NCBI GenBank assembly: GCA_026874595.1
Contig: CM049319.1
Span: 67,793,917 to 67,857,916 of the forward strand
DNA: 64,000 nucleotides
From: Sipunculus nudus
Taxonomy: Eukaryota > Annelida > Sipuncula > Golfingiida > Sipunculidae
Direction of reading: 5' to 3'
Of this stretch, positions 30,090-42,986 are shown in pieces. A program made the translations under genes and the position numbers. Position 1 is the stretch's first letter. Each line of letters starts with the position of its first letter. The notes under the pieces were generated by a model that searched no databases, was not told the origin of the DNA, and was given only the letters and a program-made list of their open reading frames with translations.

Positions 30090-30883
30090 ATAATAATGTA
30101 TATTTATTATCAGTTCTAAAGGTTTCTATTGACCTAAAGAAAAACTAGTTTTGTTGATTTGTTGAAATTTTGTGAAGAAAGAACAAAAGCTTAGCAAGAT
30201 ATTGTCTGTAATGTAAATGGAAAGAGTGTCAGACTTTGAAAATTTCTTAAATAAATCTGAACAGTGAAGAGATTATTTACATACCTATGATTGTACTGTA
30301 ACATAATGGTGCATGGCCAAAAACTGTTCAACAGTCCATGCAAGTTATTTGTACCTCAGGTCAGACTATCTTTATTTCTTTTTAACTCCAACTGGCTATA
30401 GTTCGAACTAAATTGCTGCAAAAATAATTTATCTACGAAAACCTATATTATGGAAATCATTATCAGTAGCTCTATATGAAAAATAGATGTAGTTCCCTTT
30501 GACAGATTCAGGGACATATAATAGTTAATCCATTTAAGTTCTTTTACTTTTTTAATCCTGACAATTAAGTTACAACGCTACACTTATTGATGCATGTTTT
30601 TCTTTGTTGTTCAATTAATGCATTTATAAAGATGAGGGTCCCACGGTTAACATAATAAACAATTTGAACTGGATACCTTACAAAATTACATATAATAATC
30701 ATAATAATTATGCACGAACTAACAATATTGGAAATGTTTAGTAGGAGACAATGTAACAGCCACGCAGTGTATTCAAACAAGTTTAGGCCTAAATATGCTT
30801 GCTTCCTACTGATAGGGCTTTATGGAATATCAATATAATTTAAAAAAAAATGATTTATTAATATATATGTAACAGTGTTGTTT

Positions 30884-30963
<80 letters not shown>

Positions 30964-31029
30964 GACGTCTAAAAGGCGCAGAACAGCCCCCTTTCCCGAC
31001 TTTAGGGCTGCGGCCCCTATATTTTCATA
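29521..31029. other. AT-rich intergenic DNA, no gene seen
   Basis: No exon-like or RNA-like feature was found. TA microsatellites occur at about 30,048-30,086 and 30,889-30,961. Two similar segments, each with 'ATATATGAAAATAT' followed by GCAACG and AAGGA, lie near 29,593-29,632 and 29,795-29,840 and suggest an old local duplication. Confidence 0.6.
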
Positions 31030-31730
31030 TCCTGCATACGCCACTGCATGTTCTACCAGTCCAAGCGCCGCCTAAATCGAGGCCCGGTCTGGTAACAATC
31101 CCGGCCCAAGCGGGAAATGTTGAAGTGTCTAGTCCCTGGGACATTTTCTGTGACATTTCGGTGGGCTCCACGGGATGGGGGATATGGGGGATATATATAT
31201 ATATAACATCTAAATATATAAATTTTAGATATAATTCTGTCATAATAATGTTGCAGACGACACATGCATTAAAAAAGTTCAATGTCATTCGTACAGTCCA
31301 AGATAGGCGTCCGTTTAGTAGGCTATACCATTCACAAGTAGAGGGCGGAAAGTGGAAATGTCTCAATAACTGGGACATTTTCTGCGACATTTCGAAGGCC
31401 TCGAGGGGGTAGGGGACGTGTCACGAGAGGTTATGTAAATATTTAAATATGTGGTACATTATTTTATAAATTAATAATATAATCCTTTAATAATAATATT
31501 TCGTACAATATATTGCTATTGAAAAGGTTTATTAATGTTCTTACAGTCCGAGCGCGGCATATCGGTGCTGCCTAGTAACCATCTCGACCGGAGCAGGAAA
31601 TATCGAAATGTCTAGTCACTGGGACTTTTTCAGTGACATTTTGGAGGGCTGCAGGAGTTGGGGGATGTACCACGTGAAGTTATCTATATATTAAAATATC
31701 TTTTTGATATTTAAATGCATAAGATATGTA

Positions 31731-31736
<6 letters not shown>

Positions 31737-31776
<40 letters not shown>
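31737..31776. repeat. TA microsatellite (representative of several in the core-repeat array)
   Basis: This is a pure TA run in a spacer of the core-repeat array. Equivalent TA runs occur at about 32,271-32,304, 33,152-33,205, 33,640-33,710, 34,036-34,062, 34,588-34,618 and 35,846-35,884. They sit at homologous spacer positions, so they were copied with the larger repeat and did not arise independently. Confidence 0.9.
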
Positions 31777-31780
<4 letters not shown>

Positions 31781-32269
31781 TTATTATTATTCCTCTGTTC
31801 CCTATTTCCATTGATAACTTCATATATGAATGACGTTCCCGTTTTATTCTTGCAATTAAATAAAACCCCTACAGGCGCTGATGTAATACCAAACTCGAAC
31901 CAGAGCGTCAAGTGTCGATATGTCTCTGGTACTACGACATTTTCCGCGACATCTGGAACGGTTATTAATATATGTAGTTCTTTATGTAAATACAGATATG
32001 CATTAAGTATATACCGATATAAATATTATATATAATCATTTATTAATTAATAGCTCATACGACACTTTGTTATAAATATGTCCACTGTTATTCTTATAGT
32101 CCAAGCGCCGCCTACCGGCACGCGGCTAGAACCAAGCTCGGCCCGTACAGGAAATGTCTAAATGTCTAGTGTCTGGGACATTATCTGCGACATTTCGGAG
32201 AGCTCCAGGTGGTGGGAGACGTATCATTGGAGGTTATATATAAATTTAGATATGTAGTACATCATGTAC

Positions 32270-32308
<39 letters not shown>

Positions 32309-33151
32309 ACTGTTATGTATAATCATTTCATGATAACATTTCATACGACATATTGTTATAAAAGCATTTCATTGTTATTTTTACCTTCGAAGCTCCGCCT
32401 ATCGGTGCCTGTTTAGTATCAATCTTGAGCAGAGGTCGAAAAGTCGAAATATCTAAGGTACTGGGACATCTTCTGGGACATATGGGGGGCCACAGGTGGT
32501 CGGGATTGTATCACGAGAAGTTATGTATATATTGATATATCTTGTTCCTTATATGCATACGGATGCATATATCCATATACATATATACATACATCAATAT
32601 TATATATAATCGACGTATAATAATATCTCATACGACACTTTTGTTATAAATATGTCCACTGTTATTCTTACAGTCCAAGCGCCGCCTAACGGTGCCCGAC
32701 TAGTACCAATCTCGGCCCTTTCAGGAAATGTCTAAATGTCTAGTCTCAGGGACATTATCTGCGACATTTCGGAGGGCGAACCAGAGCGTCAAGTGTCGAA
32801 TTATCTCTGGTACTATGACATTTTCCGCGACATCTGGAACGGTTATAAATATATGTTGTTCTTTATGTAAATACAGATATGCATATAAGTATATACCTAT
32901 ATAAATATTATATATAATCATTTATTAATTAATAGCTCATACGAGACTTTGTTATAAATATGTCCTCTGTAATTCTTATAGTCCAAGCTCCGCCTACCGG
33001 TATGCGACTAGTACCAAGCTCGGCCCGTACAGGAAATGTCTAAATGTCTAGTGTCTGGGACATTATCTGCGACATTTCGGAGAGCTCCAGGTGGTGGGAG
33101 ACGTATCATTGGACGTTATATATAAATTAAGATATGTAGTACATCATGTAC

Positions 33152-33202
<51 letters not shown>

Positions 33203-33646
33203 ACTGTTATGTATAATCATTTCATGATAACATTTCATACGACATATTGTTATAAAAGCTTGGGACATTATTTGCGACATTTCGGAGTCCTCGAGGGGGT
33301 AGGGGGTGTGTCACGAGAGGTTATGTAAATATTTATATATGTGGTACATTATTTTATAAATTAATGAGTAAATACATAATTATTAGATATAATCCTTTAA
33401 TAATAATATTTCGTACGACATATTGCTATTAAAAAGGTTTATTAATCTTCTTACAGTCCAAGCACGGCATATCGGTGCTGCCTAGTAACCATCTCGACCG
33501 GAGCAGGAAATATTGAAATGTTTAGTCACTGGGACATTTTCCGTGACATTTCGGAGGGCTGTAGGAGTTGGGGGATGTACCACGTGAAGTTATCTATATA
33601 TTAAAATATCTTTTTGATATTTAAATGCATAAGATATGTATATATG

Positions 33647-33710
<64 letters not shown>

Positions 33711-33711
<1 letters not shown>

Positions 33712-33976
33712 CTCTGGAGAAAAACAACACTGTTAATTCACAACAGTCTGTTTCATGGGGTGCGTCCGATCATCAGGTGAATGTGGTTAGAATGAAGCTA
33801 ACGGCGTGGTAACCACGCCTTTAAATTCATTCTAACAACAATCACCTGATGATCGGGTCGCACCCCGTGAAACAGACTGTTGTGAATTAACAGTGTTGTT
33901 GATTTTCTCCAGAGTTATACCGCTCTGGCCTAGTCTGTAGGCCATAGAGCACTTTACATCGGAGGGTAACACTACC
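33711..33976. mobile_element. Foldback (long inverted repeat) element inserted in a TA tract
   Basis: The left arm (33,711-33,795, ACTCTGGAGAAAAACAACAC to AGAATGAA) is the near-perfect reverse complement of the right arm (about 33,826-33,917, TTCATTCTAACA to TTTTCTCCAGAGTT). A short spacer between them contains the palindrome GGCGTGGTAACCACGCC (33,803-33,819). A non-palindromic tail then runs to the CT microsatellite. Homologous spacers near 31,740 and 35,150 lack the whole segment and go straight from TA repeats to ATAATTATTATTATT, so they act as empty sites. No coding capacity is seen, so it is non-autonomous. A MITE or Helitron-associated hairpin element are both possible. Confidence 0.8.
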
Positions 33977-33981
33977 TTCTC

Positions 33982-34062
<81 letters not shown>
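33977..34062. repeat. CT microsatellite followed by TA microsatellite
   Basis: A CT run of about 58 bases with one CG interruption is followed directly by a TA run (34,036-34,062). It borders the foldback insertion. A minus-strand frame reading ERERER here is only the translated microsatellite. Confidence 0.92.
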
Positions 34063-34067
<5 letters not shown>

Positions 34068-34581
34068 TTATTATTATTCCACTGTTCCCTATTTCCATTG
34101 ATAACTTCATATATGAATGACGTTCCCGTTTTATTCTTGCAATTAAATAAAACCCCTACAGGCGCTGGTGTAATACCAAACTCGAACCAGAGCGTCAAGT
34201 GTCGATATGTCTCTGGTATTACGACATTTTCGGCGACATCTGGGAGGGCCTTAGGCGGTAGGAGATGTATTACCAGAAGTAAACGGTTATTAATATATGT
34301 AGTTCTTTATGTAAATACAGATATGCATATAAGTATATACCTATATTAATGTTATATATAATCATTCATTAATTAATAGCTCATACGACACTCTGTTATG
34401 AATAGGTCCACTGTTATTCTTACCGTACAACGCCGCCTACCGGCATGCGACTAGAACCAAGCTCGGCCTGTACAGGAAATGTCTAGTGTCTGGGACATTA
34501 TCTGCGACATTTCGGAGAGCTCCATTGGGTGGGAGACGTATCATTGGAAGTTATATATAAATTTAGATATGTAGTACATCA

Positions 34582-34623
<42 letters not shown>

Positions 34624-35845
34624 TGTTATGTGTTATCATTTAATGGTAACATTTCATACGACATATTGTTATAAAAGCATTTCATTGTTATTTTTACCTT
34701 CGAAGCGCCACCTATCGGTGGCCGTTTAGTACCAATCTTGAGCATAGGTCAAAAAGTCGAAATGTCTAAGGTACTGGGACATCTTATGTTGCCTGAATTG
34801 ACAAGGTAATTTGCACCTTTTAACATATTTATATATGTGGTACATTATTTTTTAAATTAATGAGTAAATACATAATTATTAGATATAATCCTTTGATAAT
34901 AATATTTCGTACGACATATTGCTATTAAAAAGGTTTATTAAACTTCTTACGGTCCAAGCGCGGCATATCGGTGCTGCCTAGTAATCATCTCGACCGGAGC
35001 AGGAAATATCGAAATGTCTAGTCACTGGGACATTTTCTGTGACATTTCGGAGGGCTGCAGGAGTTGGGGGATGTACCACGTGAAGTAATCTATATATTAA
35101 GATATCTTTTTGATATTTAAATGCATAAGATATGTATATATGTATACATATATATGTATACATATATATAGACCTATATATAATTATTATTATTCCACTG
35201 TTCCCTATTTCCATTGTTAACCTCATATATGAATGACGTTCCGTTTTATTCTTGCAATTAAATAAAACCCCTACAGGCGCTGGTGTAATACCAAACTCGA
35301 ACCAGAGCGTCAAGTGTCGAAATGTCTCAGGTACTACGACATTTTCATATATATAATTATTATTATTATTCCACTGTCCCTATTTCCATTGATAACTTCA
35401 TATATGGATGACGTTCCGTTTTATTCTTGCAATTAAATAAAACCCCTACAGGCGCTGGTGTAATACCAAACTCGAACCTTAGCGTCAAGTGTCAAAATGT
35501 CTCTGGTACTACGACATTTTCGGCGACATCTGGAACGGTTATTAATAAATGTAGTTCTTTATGTAAATACAGATATGCATATAAGTATAAACTTATATAT
35601 ATTATATATAATCATTTATTAATTAATAGCTCATACGAGACTTTGTTATAGATATGTCCACTGTTATTCTTATAGGCCAAGCGCCGCCTACCGGCACGCG
35701 ACTAGTACCAAGCTCGGACCGTACAGGAAATGTCTAAATGTCTAGTGTCTGGGACATTATCTGCGACATTTCGGAGAGCTCCAGGTGGTGGGAGACGTAT
35801 CATTGGAGGTTATATATAAATTTAGATATGTAGTACATCATGTAC

Positions 35846-35888
<43 letters not shown>

Positions 35889-36610
35889 TGTTATGTATAA
35901 TCATTTAATGATAACATTTCATACGACATATTGTTTATAAAAGCATTTCATTGTTATTTTTACCTTCGAAGTGCCGCCTATCGGTGCCTGTTTAGTACCA
36001 ATCTTGAGCAGAGGTCGAAAAGTCGAAATGTTTAAGGTACTGGGACATCTTCTGGGACATAGGGGGGGGGCACAGGTGGTCGGGATTGTATCACGAGAAG
36101 TTATGTATATATTGATATATCTTGTACCTTATATGCATACAGATGCATATATCTATATACATATACATACATAAATATTATATATAATCGACGTATAATA
36201 ATTTCTCATACGACACTTTTGTTATAAATATGTCCACTGTTATTCCAAGCGCCGCCCATTGGTGCCTGTTTGGTACTTTTATCTATAATGTATGCATCTA
36301 TAAATACATTAATATTTTGTAAAGAAACATTAAAAATGACATATCATACGACCAAATGCTACAAATATAGTCTTATAGTCCAAGGGCCGCCAATCGGCGC
36401 TGGTCCAGTATGTGTAAATGTCTAGTCACTGGGTCATTACATGCGACATTATGAAGGGCTCCAGTGCGTGGGGGATGTAAGGATATGTCGAAATGTCTAG
36501 TCACTAGGACATTTTCTGCGACATTTCTAGAGGCTACATGTACGTTAGGGAGTATGAGCCCGAATATAGCGCCCCCTGTCGGCAACCGTTTCGTGCAGTT
36601 ATACAACACG

Positions 36611-38859
36611 TGTGGTGATGAGTGCTGAGGAGGTCTGCAGAGTGTTGGGGACATGGAGTAAGCCCCGGAACCATAACATGAGTTAGTTTTGTGTCAGACT
36701 AAACCATCTGGTTAAATTTTTTGTGCATCCAAGAGAAGGTCGTGCCATGCTGCCAGTAGGTTAGAAGTGGGATAGTTTATACAGCAGGTCACTCCTGGTC
36801 CTCCATCAGTCATTTTATACCTTGTGTTTTATATTACTGTGTGTAGCATAAGGCTATATATAGGTCATTTAGACATTTTTTAATAGTGATTTCAAGGGCC
36901 TGTGGTCCAGCCCCTGCTGTCTGAAATGCCGGCCATAGGTGTCACACAGCACCTTTACGTTCACATAATACCCCTGGAATACTTCTGGTACACAACGTAT
37001 GTTCCCAGCATTGATCATACGGTGTGCCATTTTTGCTTTGTTTTGATTGATCAAAATAATCCAACAGGTGATAATCCAACAGGAAATAATCAAACATTAT
37101 CCAAGAACAAGCACTTGACCGGTGACATGATGAGCACAAGAATGACACAATACTGGCAGGGTGCTACATTTTATAGGCTGATCTCATAAAATCATGTTTT
37201 TAATAAAACCATATATAGATCATTATGTCAGGAATTGTCCATTCTGGTCCTGTGCATTTGTGAGTTCTGTATAGCTGTCATCACGCATGCGCAGTGCCAT
37301 TCACTCACTGACCATGGAAGGGGACTAAACCTCCTACAGATATTGCTCTCAGCATGGAACTTTACGACCAGTACGGGCGCCTATTATCACGTAGCCTGCT
37401 CATTGTTTTAGGGCTTGGACGCCCTGTTTGGGGAGGATACAGGGGTGGGCTTAGTGTTTGCGCCCTTCACCAAATGCTACATTTGTGTAAATTTTTTTTC
37501 TAACGTCTTCTTCTTCTGATAGGAAGTAAAGACAGGCGGAGGAGAAGAAAAAGGGTCAGGCAAACTGGCTGATAATTTTATAATTATTGTTAAGGATGTT
37601 TTAAAGAAACACCCACACACAACACCCAAACAATCTTTTTAAAGACCACCCCCACATATTCCAGATCTTAGTTCATAGCATTCACACCAGAGGGCAGCGA
37701 AGGACAGGGCAAGTAATAAGAGAGGGAAGGATTCATAGTTTTATTTCTTACTAAACTCTCATTCATTCACTTTACTATTATTAATTATTATTTTATTACT
37801 CATTCATACACATACACAAAAGATCAAACCAAAAAGTCAGTGTAATATTATAATACAACAGGTTTTATTTACATGAATGTACAAATATCTTGACATTATA
37901 TACAATTTGTGAAATTTCGAGACACTTTCCTCTTTATAGATAACATTTTTGCGCTAATTCAATGAGTGTGTTTTAATTTTTTCTCTATTTCTCAATCGCT
38001 TCTTCCATTTTGTTATTGACCATCTCTATCTCATCTCTGGTCGGACGCTTCAAAGTAAATTCAGAGGTATAAGATTGTTTTCTGGAAACTCTTCAATCTG
38101 TAATTGTATCGATCTATATACTACAACCAATAAGATACAATTTTAATTCGATATTTCAATTCAATTTAATTCGATATTTTCATATTTAATTAAATACACG
38201 GTGCATTTAATTTTAACCCGCCTTTGTATTTGATTTTAAACTCGTGCAAAAATAGAAATTAAACACTGGCGTATTTCGGCTCTGGTTGTTGTTGTGGAGT
38301 ATCTTTAATTACTATCACCTCCGGCTCCTCCCCCTCTGCTACAAAAATGCCTGCCCATTAAATTACATAATTAGTAAGCATACAATTAAATATTATTAGT
38401 GGTGGGAGTCGGTTCCTTTTTTATAATCGATCATCGGTTTGAGCAAACCAACTGATGATCGATTATTAATCGGTTCAGACAAATATATGCAATTATCAAA
38501 GAAATATACAGTTATCTGTGAAACTGTACCTACGTTTCCCCGGCAGGTATTCTTCTCCCGCGCACGAGTGTAACGATCCACGTATAAAGACTAATTTTAA
38601 GGATCAAATTTAACGTTGGCATAACGTTTCATAATAGAATTTAAGAGCATCTTAGAATATTTGGCCTATAAAGGGGCTGTTTTTCTAGCACATGAAGGCA
38701 GATTTTACGGGCCCAGGTGCGTTTGGCCGGAGGCAGATCATACCAAAAAAATTGCAGACTAGTCAAAAAAAAAAAATTCCAGCTAAAATCGAAATACTCG
38801 ACCGGCCGGGTTAGCCCCAACAAAGAAACTTTTAAGGATGGCCTAAACAGCGGCACCTG
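36611..38859. other. Intergenic DNA, no gene recognised
   Basis: No convincing gene was found. Plus-strand 36,902-37,189 is open for 95 codons, but it has no recognised motif, and ordinary AT-rich sequence surrounds it. An inverted repeat at about 38,423-38,466 pairs ATAATCGATCATCGGTT with a near match of AACTGATGATCGATTAT, just inside TAGTGGTGGGAGTCGGTTCC (about 38,395-38,416). That layout resembles the end of a hAT-like non-autonomous element. The rest shows only short homopolymers. Confidence 0.5.
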
Positions 38860-38908
38860 ACGGAAGCGTATCACTGCCACCTGCTAAAAGAAAAATAAAT
38901 TATTTATC

Positions 38909-39075
38909 TCGTACGTACGACATAGTATCTCGTACGTACGACATACTATCTCGTACGTACGACATACTATCTCGTACGTACGACATATTATCTCGTACGT
39001 ACGACATATTATCTCGTACGTACGACATATTATCTCGTACGTACGACATACTATCTCGTACGTACGACATTAAAA
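38909..39075. repeat. 21-bp subterminal repeat array, about 8 units
   Basis: The unit TATCTCGTACGTACGACATA plus one base (C, T or G) is repeated about eight times without indels. Each unit contains the 12-bp perfect palindrome TCGTACGTACGA. Because 21 is a multiple of three, it translates as a 7-residue MSYVRDN/S repeat, which is a by-product. The position next to an element end suggests a protein-binding or end-recognition role, but that is inference. Confidence 0.93.
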
Positions 39076-40713
39076 ATCTCACGGATTTGATTCATAGACT
39101 AGATAACATGCAAATAGATATATGTATAAGCAATATGTATATGTTAAATAATGTATTTTTTCACAATTATCTATATATATACAACATCTCCAACTCCTTG
39201 CAAACAGCTGGACCACCATTGAAAAAAACACACAATAACATATATCTATTTATTTATAGTATATATTTAAATGCTATTCGATTCACATTTTTGTGTGTGT
39301 GCAGGTTTCTGTAATATTTCAAGCAAGCGAAATATACATCAAATCGTTGTCTGACAATCATATAAAGAACTCATTTTACGACAGTTGATTAAATAATGTT
39401 AGCAGTATATGATGTTATAATAGTGAGCCTGTCATAATGTTAATAAGAAAAAAATCTTGCCTTTGCCAAACTGAAACTACTTTTTTTAGAAAGAAGGGTT
39501 CGGACAAGAGGTACAGCTCCCAAATAGCCTGATTTAAAGTAACTGAGAATGATTATTTGTACGGCAGGTTTCTAATATTCTAAACTGACCTTTCTAAGAA
39601 CTAGATTTATACATAACACATCGTGTAGTTGACCTTTAAAACTATTTAATGCATATACAACCATTGATATGATTGTTGGGTAGCTGAATAGAAAACGATC
39701 CATTTAATGGGGTACGTATAAATTTTATTTTAAACTAAAATATAAAAAGAATATATTAAAAACTATCACTCCTGGGCGTGCGATTAATCTGTGACAGAAG
39801 AATACGAAATTAAAAAATAAGTCTTAATCTCATATGTCAGGCTGAAGTGTTGGTAAAATCTACACCTCAGATTTGTCTCATTCGCGGATTGGTATAAGAT
39901 CTTGTATGTGGTACATGTACGTGTAACTCGCCCTTCTGTAAACGGCATGAAGTTCAACTTATTGGATCACGCACTTCGTTTAATAAACATGAATCATGAA
40001 CCTCTCCTAATGGGCATAACGTGAGACAAAACATATATTATTACAAAAAGATATGAACCTTGAGTGTCAATATAGAGGTGTCTGTAATACAGAGATGCCC
40101 GTAAGGAGAGGTTCCTGATTCATGTATTATGAAACTAAGTGCTTGATCCCATCAGTTGAACTTCGTGCCTTTTACGGTAGGGCGAGAGACACTGTGCGTT
40201 ATGTCATAAATCTAGTTCTTATACAGGTCAATTTTGGAATATAAGAAACCTACCCCACATATATCCATTCTCAATTACTTACAATCAGGCTATTTGTTAG
40301 CTGTACCTCTTGTCCGAACCTCTTCCTTCACCAAAAGGTAGTTTCAATTTGGCAAAGGCAATAATTTTTTCTTATTAATATTACACTGCTAACAGAATTT
40401 AATTACCTATTTAAAAATGAAAGTTCTGTATATGACTGGCAGACAACGATTTGATCAATTTCTTTTCCTTGAAATATTTCCGAAACCTAAACACAAAGAA
40501 ACAACAAAAAATCAATAGCATTTTAATTTATAGTATAAATAAATAAATAAATAAATGCATTAATAAACATATGTATTTTTTTCTTTTCAAAGGTGTTCCG
40601 ACGGTTTTCTAGGTGAAGATGTTGTGTAGTTAGGGTAACATATATATAATGCTTATACATATATCAGTTGGCCTGTTGTGTATTCTGTGATTCAGATGCG
40701 GAAGATTAATTAT

Positions 40714-40793
40714 GTCGTACGTACGAGATAATATGTCGTACGTACGAGATATTATGTCGTACTTACGAGATACTATGTCGTTCGTACGAGATA
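40714..40793. repeat. 21-bp subterminal repeat array, inverted, 4 units
   Basis: This has the same repeat as the left end of copy A but in the opposite orientation (ATGTCGTACGTACGAGATA), about four units. Two have single-base changes that break the palindrome (GTACTTACG, GTTCGTACG). It sits just inside the right end of copy A. Confidence 0.92.
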
Positions 40794-40837
40794 AATAATT
40801 TATTTATCTTTTACTAGGTGGCAGCAATACGCTTCCG

Positions 40838-40840
<3 letters not shown>

Positions 40841-40893
<53 letters not shown>
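40841..40893. repeat. TA microsatellite at element junction
   Basis: A TA run of about 52 bases immediately follows the right end of copy A. After it comes a partial right-arm fragment of the same family (ATTACTTATACATATATCAC, then a CGTACG motif) before copy B begins. Confidence 0.9.
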
Positions 40894-40895
<2 letters not shown>

Positions 40896-41041
40896 CTTAT
40901 ACATATATCACTTGGCCTTTTGTGTATCTGTGAATCAGATCCATCAGATTAATTATGTCGTACGTACGATATTAAATGTCGTAAGTATGATATACTACGG
41001 AAGCGTATTGCTGCCACCTAGTTAAAGAAAAATAAATTATT

Positions 41042-41251
41042 TATCTCGTACGTACGACATAGTATCTCGTACGTACGACATAGTATCTCGTACGTACGAC
41101 ATACTATCTCGTACGTACGACATATTATCTCGTACGTACGATATACTATCTCGTACGTACGACATATTATCTCGTTCGTACGACATAGTATCTCGTACGT
41201 ACGACATATTATCTCGTACGTACGACATACTATCTCGTACGTATGACATAA
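41042..41251. repeat. 21-bp subterminal repeat array, 10 units
   Basis: About ten tandem 21-bp units (TATCTCGTACGTACGACATA plus C/T/G) lie just inside the left end of copy B. Single-base variants include CGTACGATATA, CGTTCGTACG and GTATGACAT. Indel-free phase keeps a minus-strand frame open for 70 residues, which has no meaning beyond the repeat. Confidence 0.93.
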
Positions 41252-42331
41252 TAAATCTTACGGATCTGTTTCACAGACTACAAAACAGACCAACTGATAT
41301 ATGTATAAGTAATATATATATATATATATGTTAAATAATGTATGTTCTCCACCTCCTAGCAAACAGTTTGAACACCGTTGAAACGAACGTATATATATTT
41401 ATTTATTTATTTATATATACTATATATTTAAATGCTATTCGATTATATCATTTTTCTGTGTCTGGGTTTCTAAAAATATTTCAAGGAAGCGAAATATATC
41501 AAGTCGTTGTCTGCAGGTCATATACAGAACTTTTATTTTTAGATAGATGATTAAATTCTGTTGGCAGCGTATGATGTTAAAATGATGGGCCTGTCATAGT
41601 ATTAATAAAAAATATTGCCTTTGCCAAATTGAAAACAAGAGGACAGCTACCAAATAGCCTAATTTTAAGTGTTTGAGTATTATACAGTTTTCTAATATTC
41701 ATAATTGATCAAGCACTCGTTTCATAATTAACATAGGAATCATTAACCTCTCCTTATTGCCATCTTTGTATTACAGACACCTCTATAAGTGACACTTAAG
41801 GTTGATATTCATTTGCAGTAATATGTGTATTGTTTCACGTTATTAACTCATTTTGGCTGAAAACTAAAGTTGTCCAGCAAATCCATGCCGACACATGAGC
41901 TTAATATCTCCTGGTTATATACGTTGTCATGGTTCTGTCTGTGAGTTAACACTGTCCTCGTGTGTCTGTTTACCATTACATGACCCCTTGACTAGAGGCA
42001 AGATCTTAGTTGAGCACAAGTGAAAATTATAAAAAAAAGAACAAACATGAAAAAAGAAACACCCGGAGAAGCTAGAAAACCTTGATTTGTAAAGTTGGGT
42101 TGTACATCCAACAGGTCGCGTGATCGCTGTTTGTTTTTCATCATTCATCGCACCCGTGGCAAGCCTTTTTCCACTTGCGTAACGGATTTAGCAAACGGTT
42201 TTAGAACGAAATATTGAAAGATACCGTAATATTTGAGGAGACTACACTGTATTTTATATATACTTAATATACCTGGTATGTGAAAGGTAAATAGGTTCAC
42301 TCTTCACGGATTTTAATCTAGTCTACAATCC

Positions 42332-42335
<4 letters not shown>

Positions 42336-42410
<75 letters not shown>

Positions 42411-42412
42411 AG
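42336..42412. repeat. CT then TA microsatellite
   Basis: A CT run (about 42,336-42,367) is followed by TA-rich repeats interrupted by TG. It lies at the inner end of the left arm of the internal inverted repeat, the same CT-to-TA arrangement seen beside the foldback element at 33,977. Confidence 0.88.
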
Positions 42413-42928
42413 TATGTATTTGTGTGTGTGTGAAAAGACTGAAAGCCTCGGGAGATATTAATGTCATTAGTAATACGTATAATGTCTGTCAGTTCTTGTT
42501 CTTGTTTGACAAGATAAAATATCCCACATGTGCAAGGGACACAGCTATGTTATTGTCACTTGCGAGGGACTCCTATGCTTAAATAGCAAATTGAATATGG
42601 AGATAGAATTTAGAAACGGGACTTTGCACAAGTGCCAATGTTCATCTGTTTCAAATGTGATGAAACAACTTTCCTTGATCTGATAGTAACTTCAAACATG
42701 AATACCTCTAGAAATAAACTCACTTTTATTAAAACACACATATATGTATATAGCCTTATTTTTAGCAATAGTCTGATTTATATACAATATGTATTGGTAG
42801 TGTGCCAATTAATCTGTTTAACCAATGATTGATCGCTACCTTTATAATCGATTAAATTCGTTACATATTTGTGTTCTTGTATATTTCCAACGGGATTAGA
42901 TTCTTTACATGTACACGCATAATCGTTT

Positions 42929-42929
<1 letters not shown>

Positions 42930-42984
<55 letters not shown>
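42930..42984. repeat. TA microsatellite
   Basis: A pure TA run of about 54 bases lies in the spacer of the internal inverted repeat. Confidence 0.9.

Positions 42985-42986
<2 letters not shown>

Larger units (their letters stand above)
31030..36610. repeat. Array of about 20 diverged ~110-bp core repeats with AT-rich spacers
   Basis: A GC-richer core recurs about every 220-300 bases, at approximately 31,058, 31,295, 31,545, 31,868, 32,098, 32,388, 32,678, 32,985, 33,455, 34,155, 34,425, 34,700, 34,950, 35,275, 35,455, 35,670, 35,970, 36,245, 36,380 and 36,490, plus partial copies near 32,770 and 33,260. The core begins after TTCTTACAG or TTCTTATAG with TCCAAGCGCCGCCTA. It then has CTCG and CAGGAAATGTC, followed by an inverted repeat AAATGTC / TAGTCACTGG / GACATTT, then GCGACATTTCGGAG and a purine-rich tail. 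Spacers are AT-rich and often contain TA microsatellites plus the recurring CATACGACAT. Minus-strand translations share NVTENVP-TRHFDIS, but stops and frame changes argue against a protein. Confidence 0.85.
38860..40838. mobile_element. Large foldback element, copy A
   Basis: The left end (ACGGAAGCGTATCACTGCCA, then CCT, AAAGAAAAATAAATTATTTA) and the right end (reverse complement, finishing GGTGGCAGCAATACGCTTCC then GT) are inverted. Inside them sit 21-bp CGTACG repeat arrays. Further in, the arms remain inverted matches. For example GCCTTTGCCAAACTGAAACT at about 39,460 pairs with AGTTTCAATTTGGCAAAGGC near 40,342, and GGTTCGGACAAGAGGTACAG near 39,498 pairs with CTGTACCTCTTGTCCGAACC near 40,302. 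Homology continues towards a centre near 40,040, where the arms around CATGAATCATGAACCTCTCC pair. The left arm carries extra sequence at about 39,640-39,780. No transposase was found, so it is non-autonomous. Confidence 0.85.

Noticed and set aside
31025-31390. 121-residue minus-strand frame with NVTENVP-like motifs as a gene
   Set aside because: The motif comes from the repeated core. Frames break between copies and the start lies in repeat sequence.
33832-34198. ERERER-rich open frame
   Set aside because: It is a translated CT microsatellite joined to foldback-arm sequence.
36902-37189. 95-codon plus-strand frame
   Set aside because: No motif, no splice context, and overlapping minus-strand frames of similar length. 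Consistent with chance.
38900-41249. Peptide repeats MSYVRDN/S as a possible low-complexity protein
   Set aside because: The 21-bp repeat happens to be a multiple of three. There is no flanking coding context, and the arrays are inverted copies at transposon-like ends.
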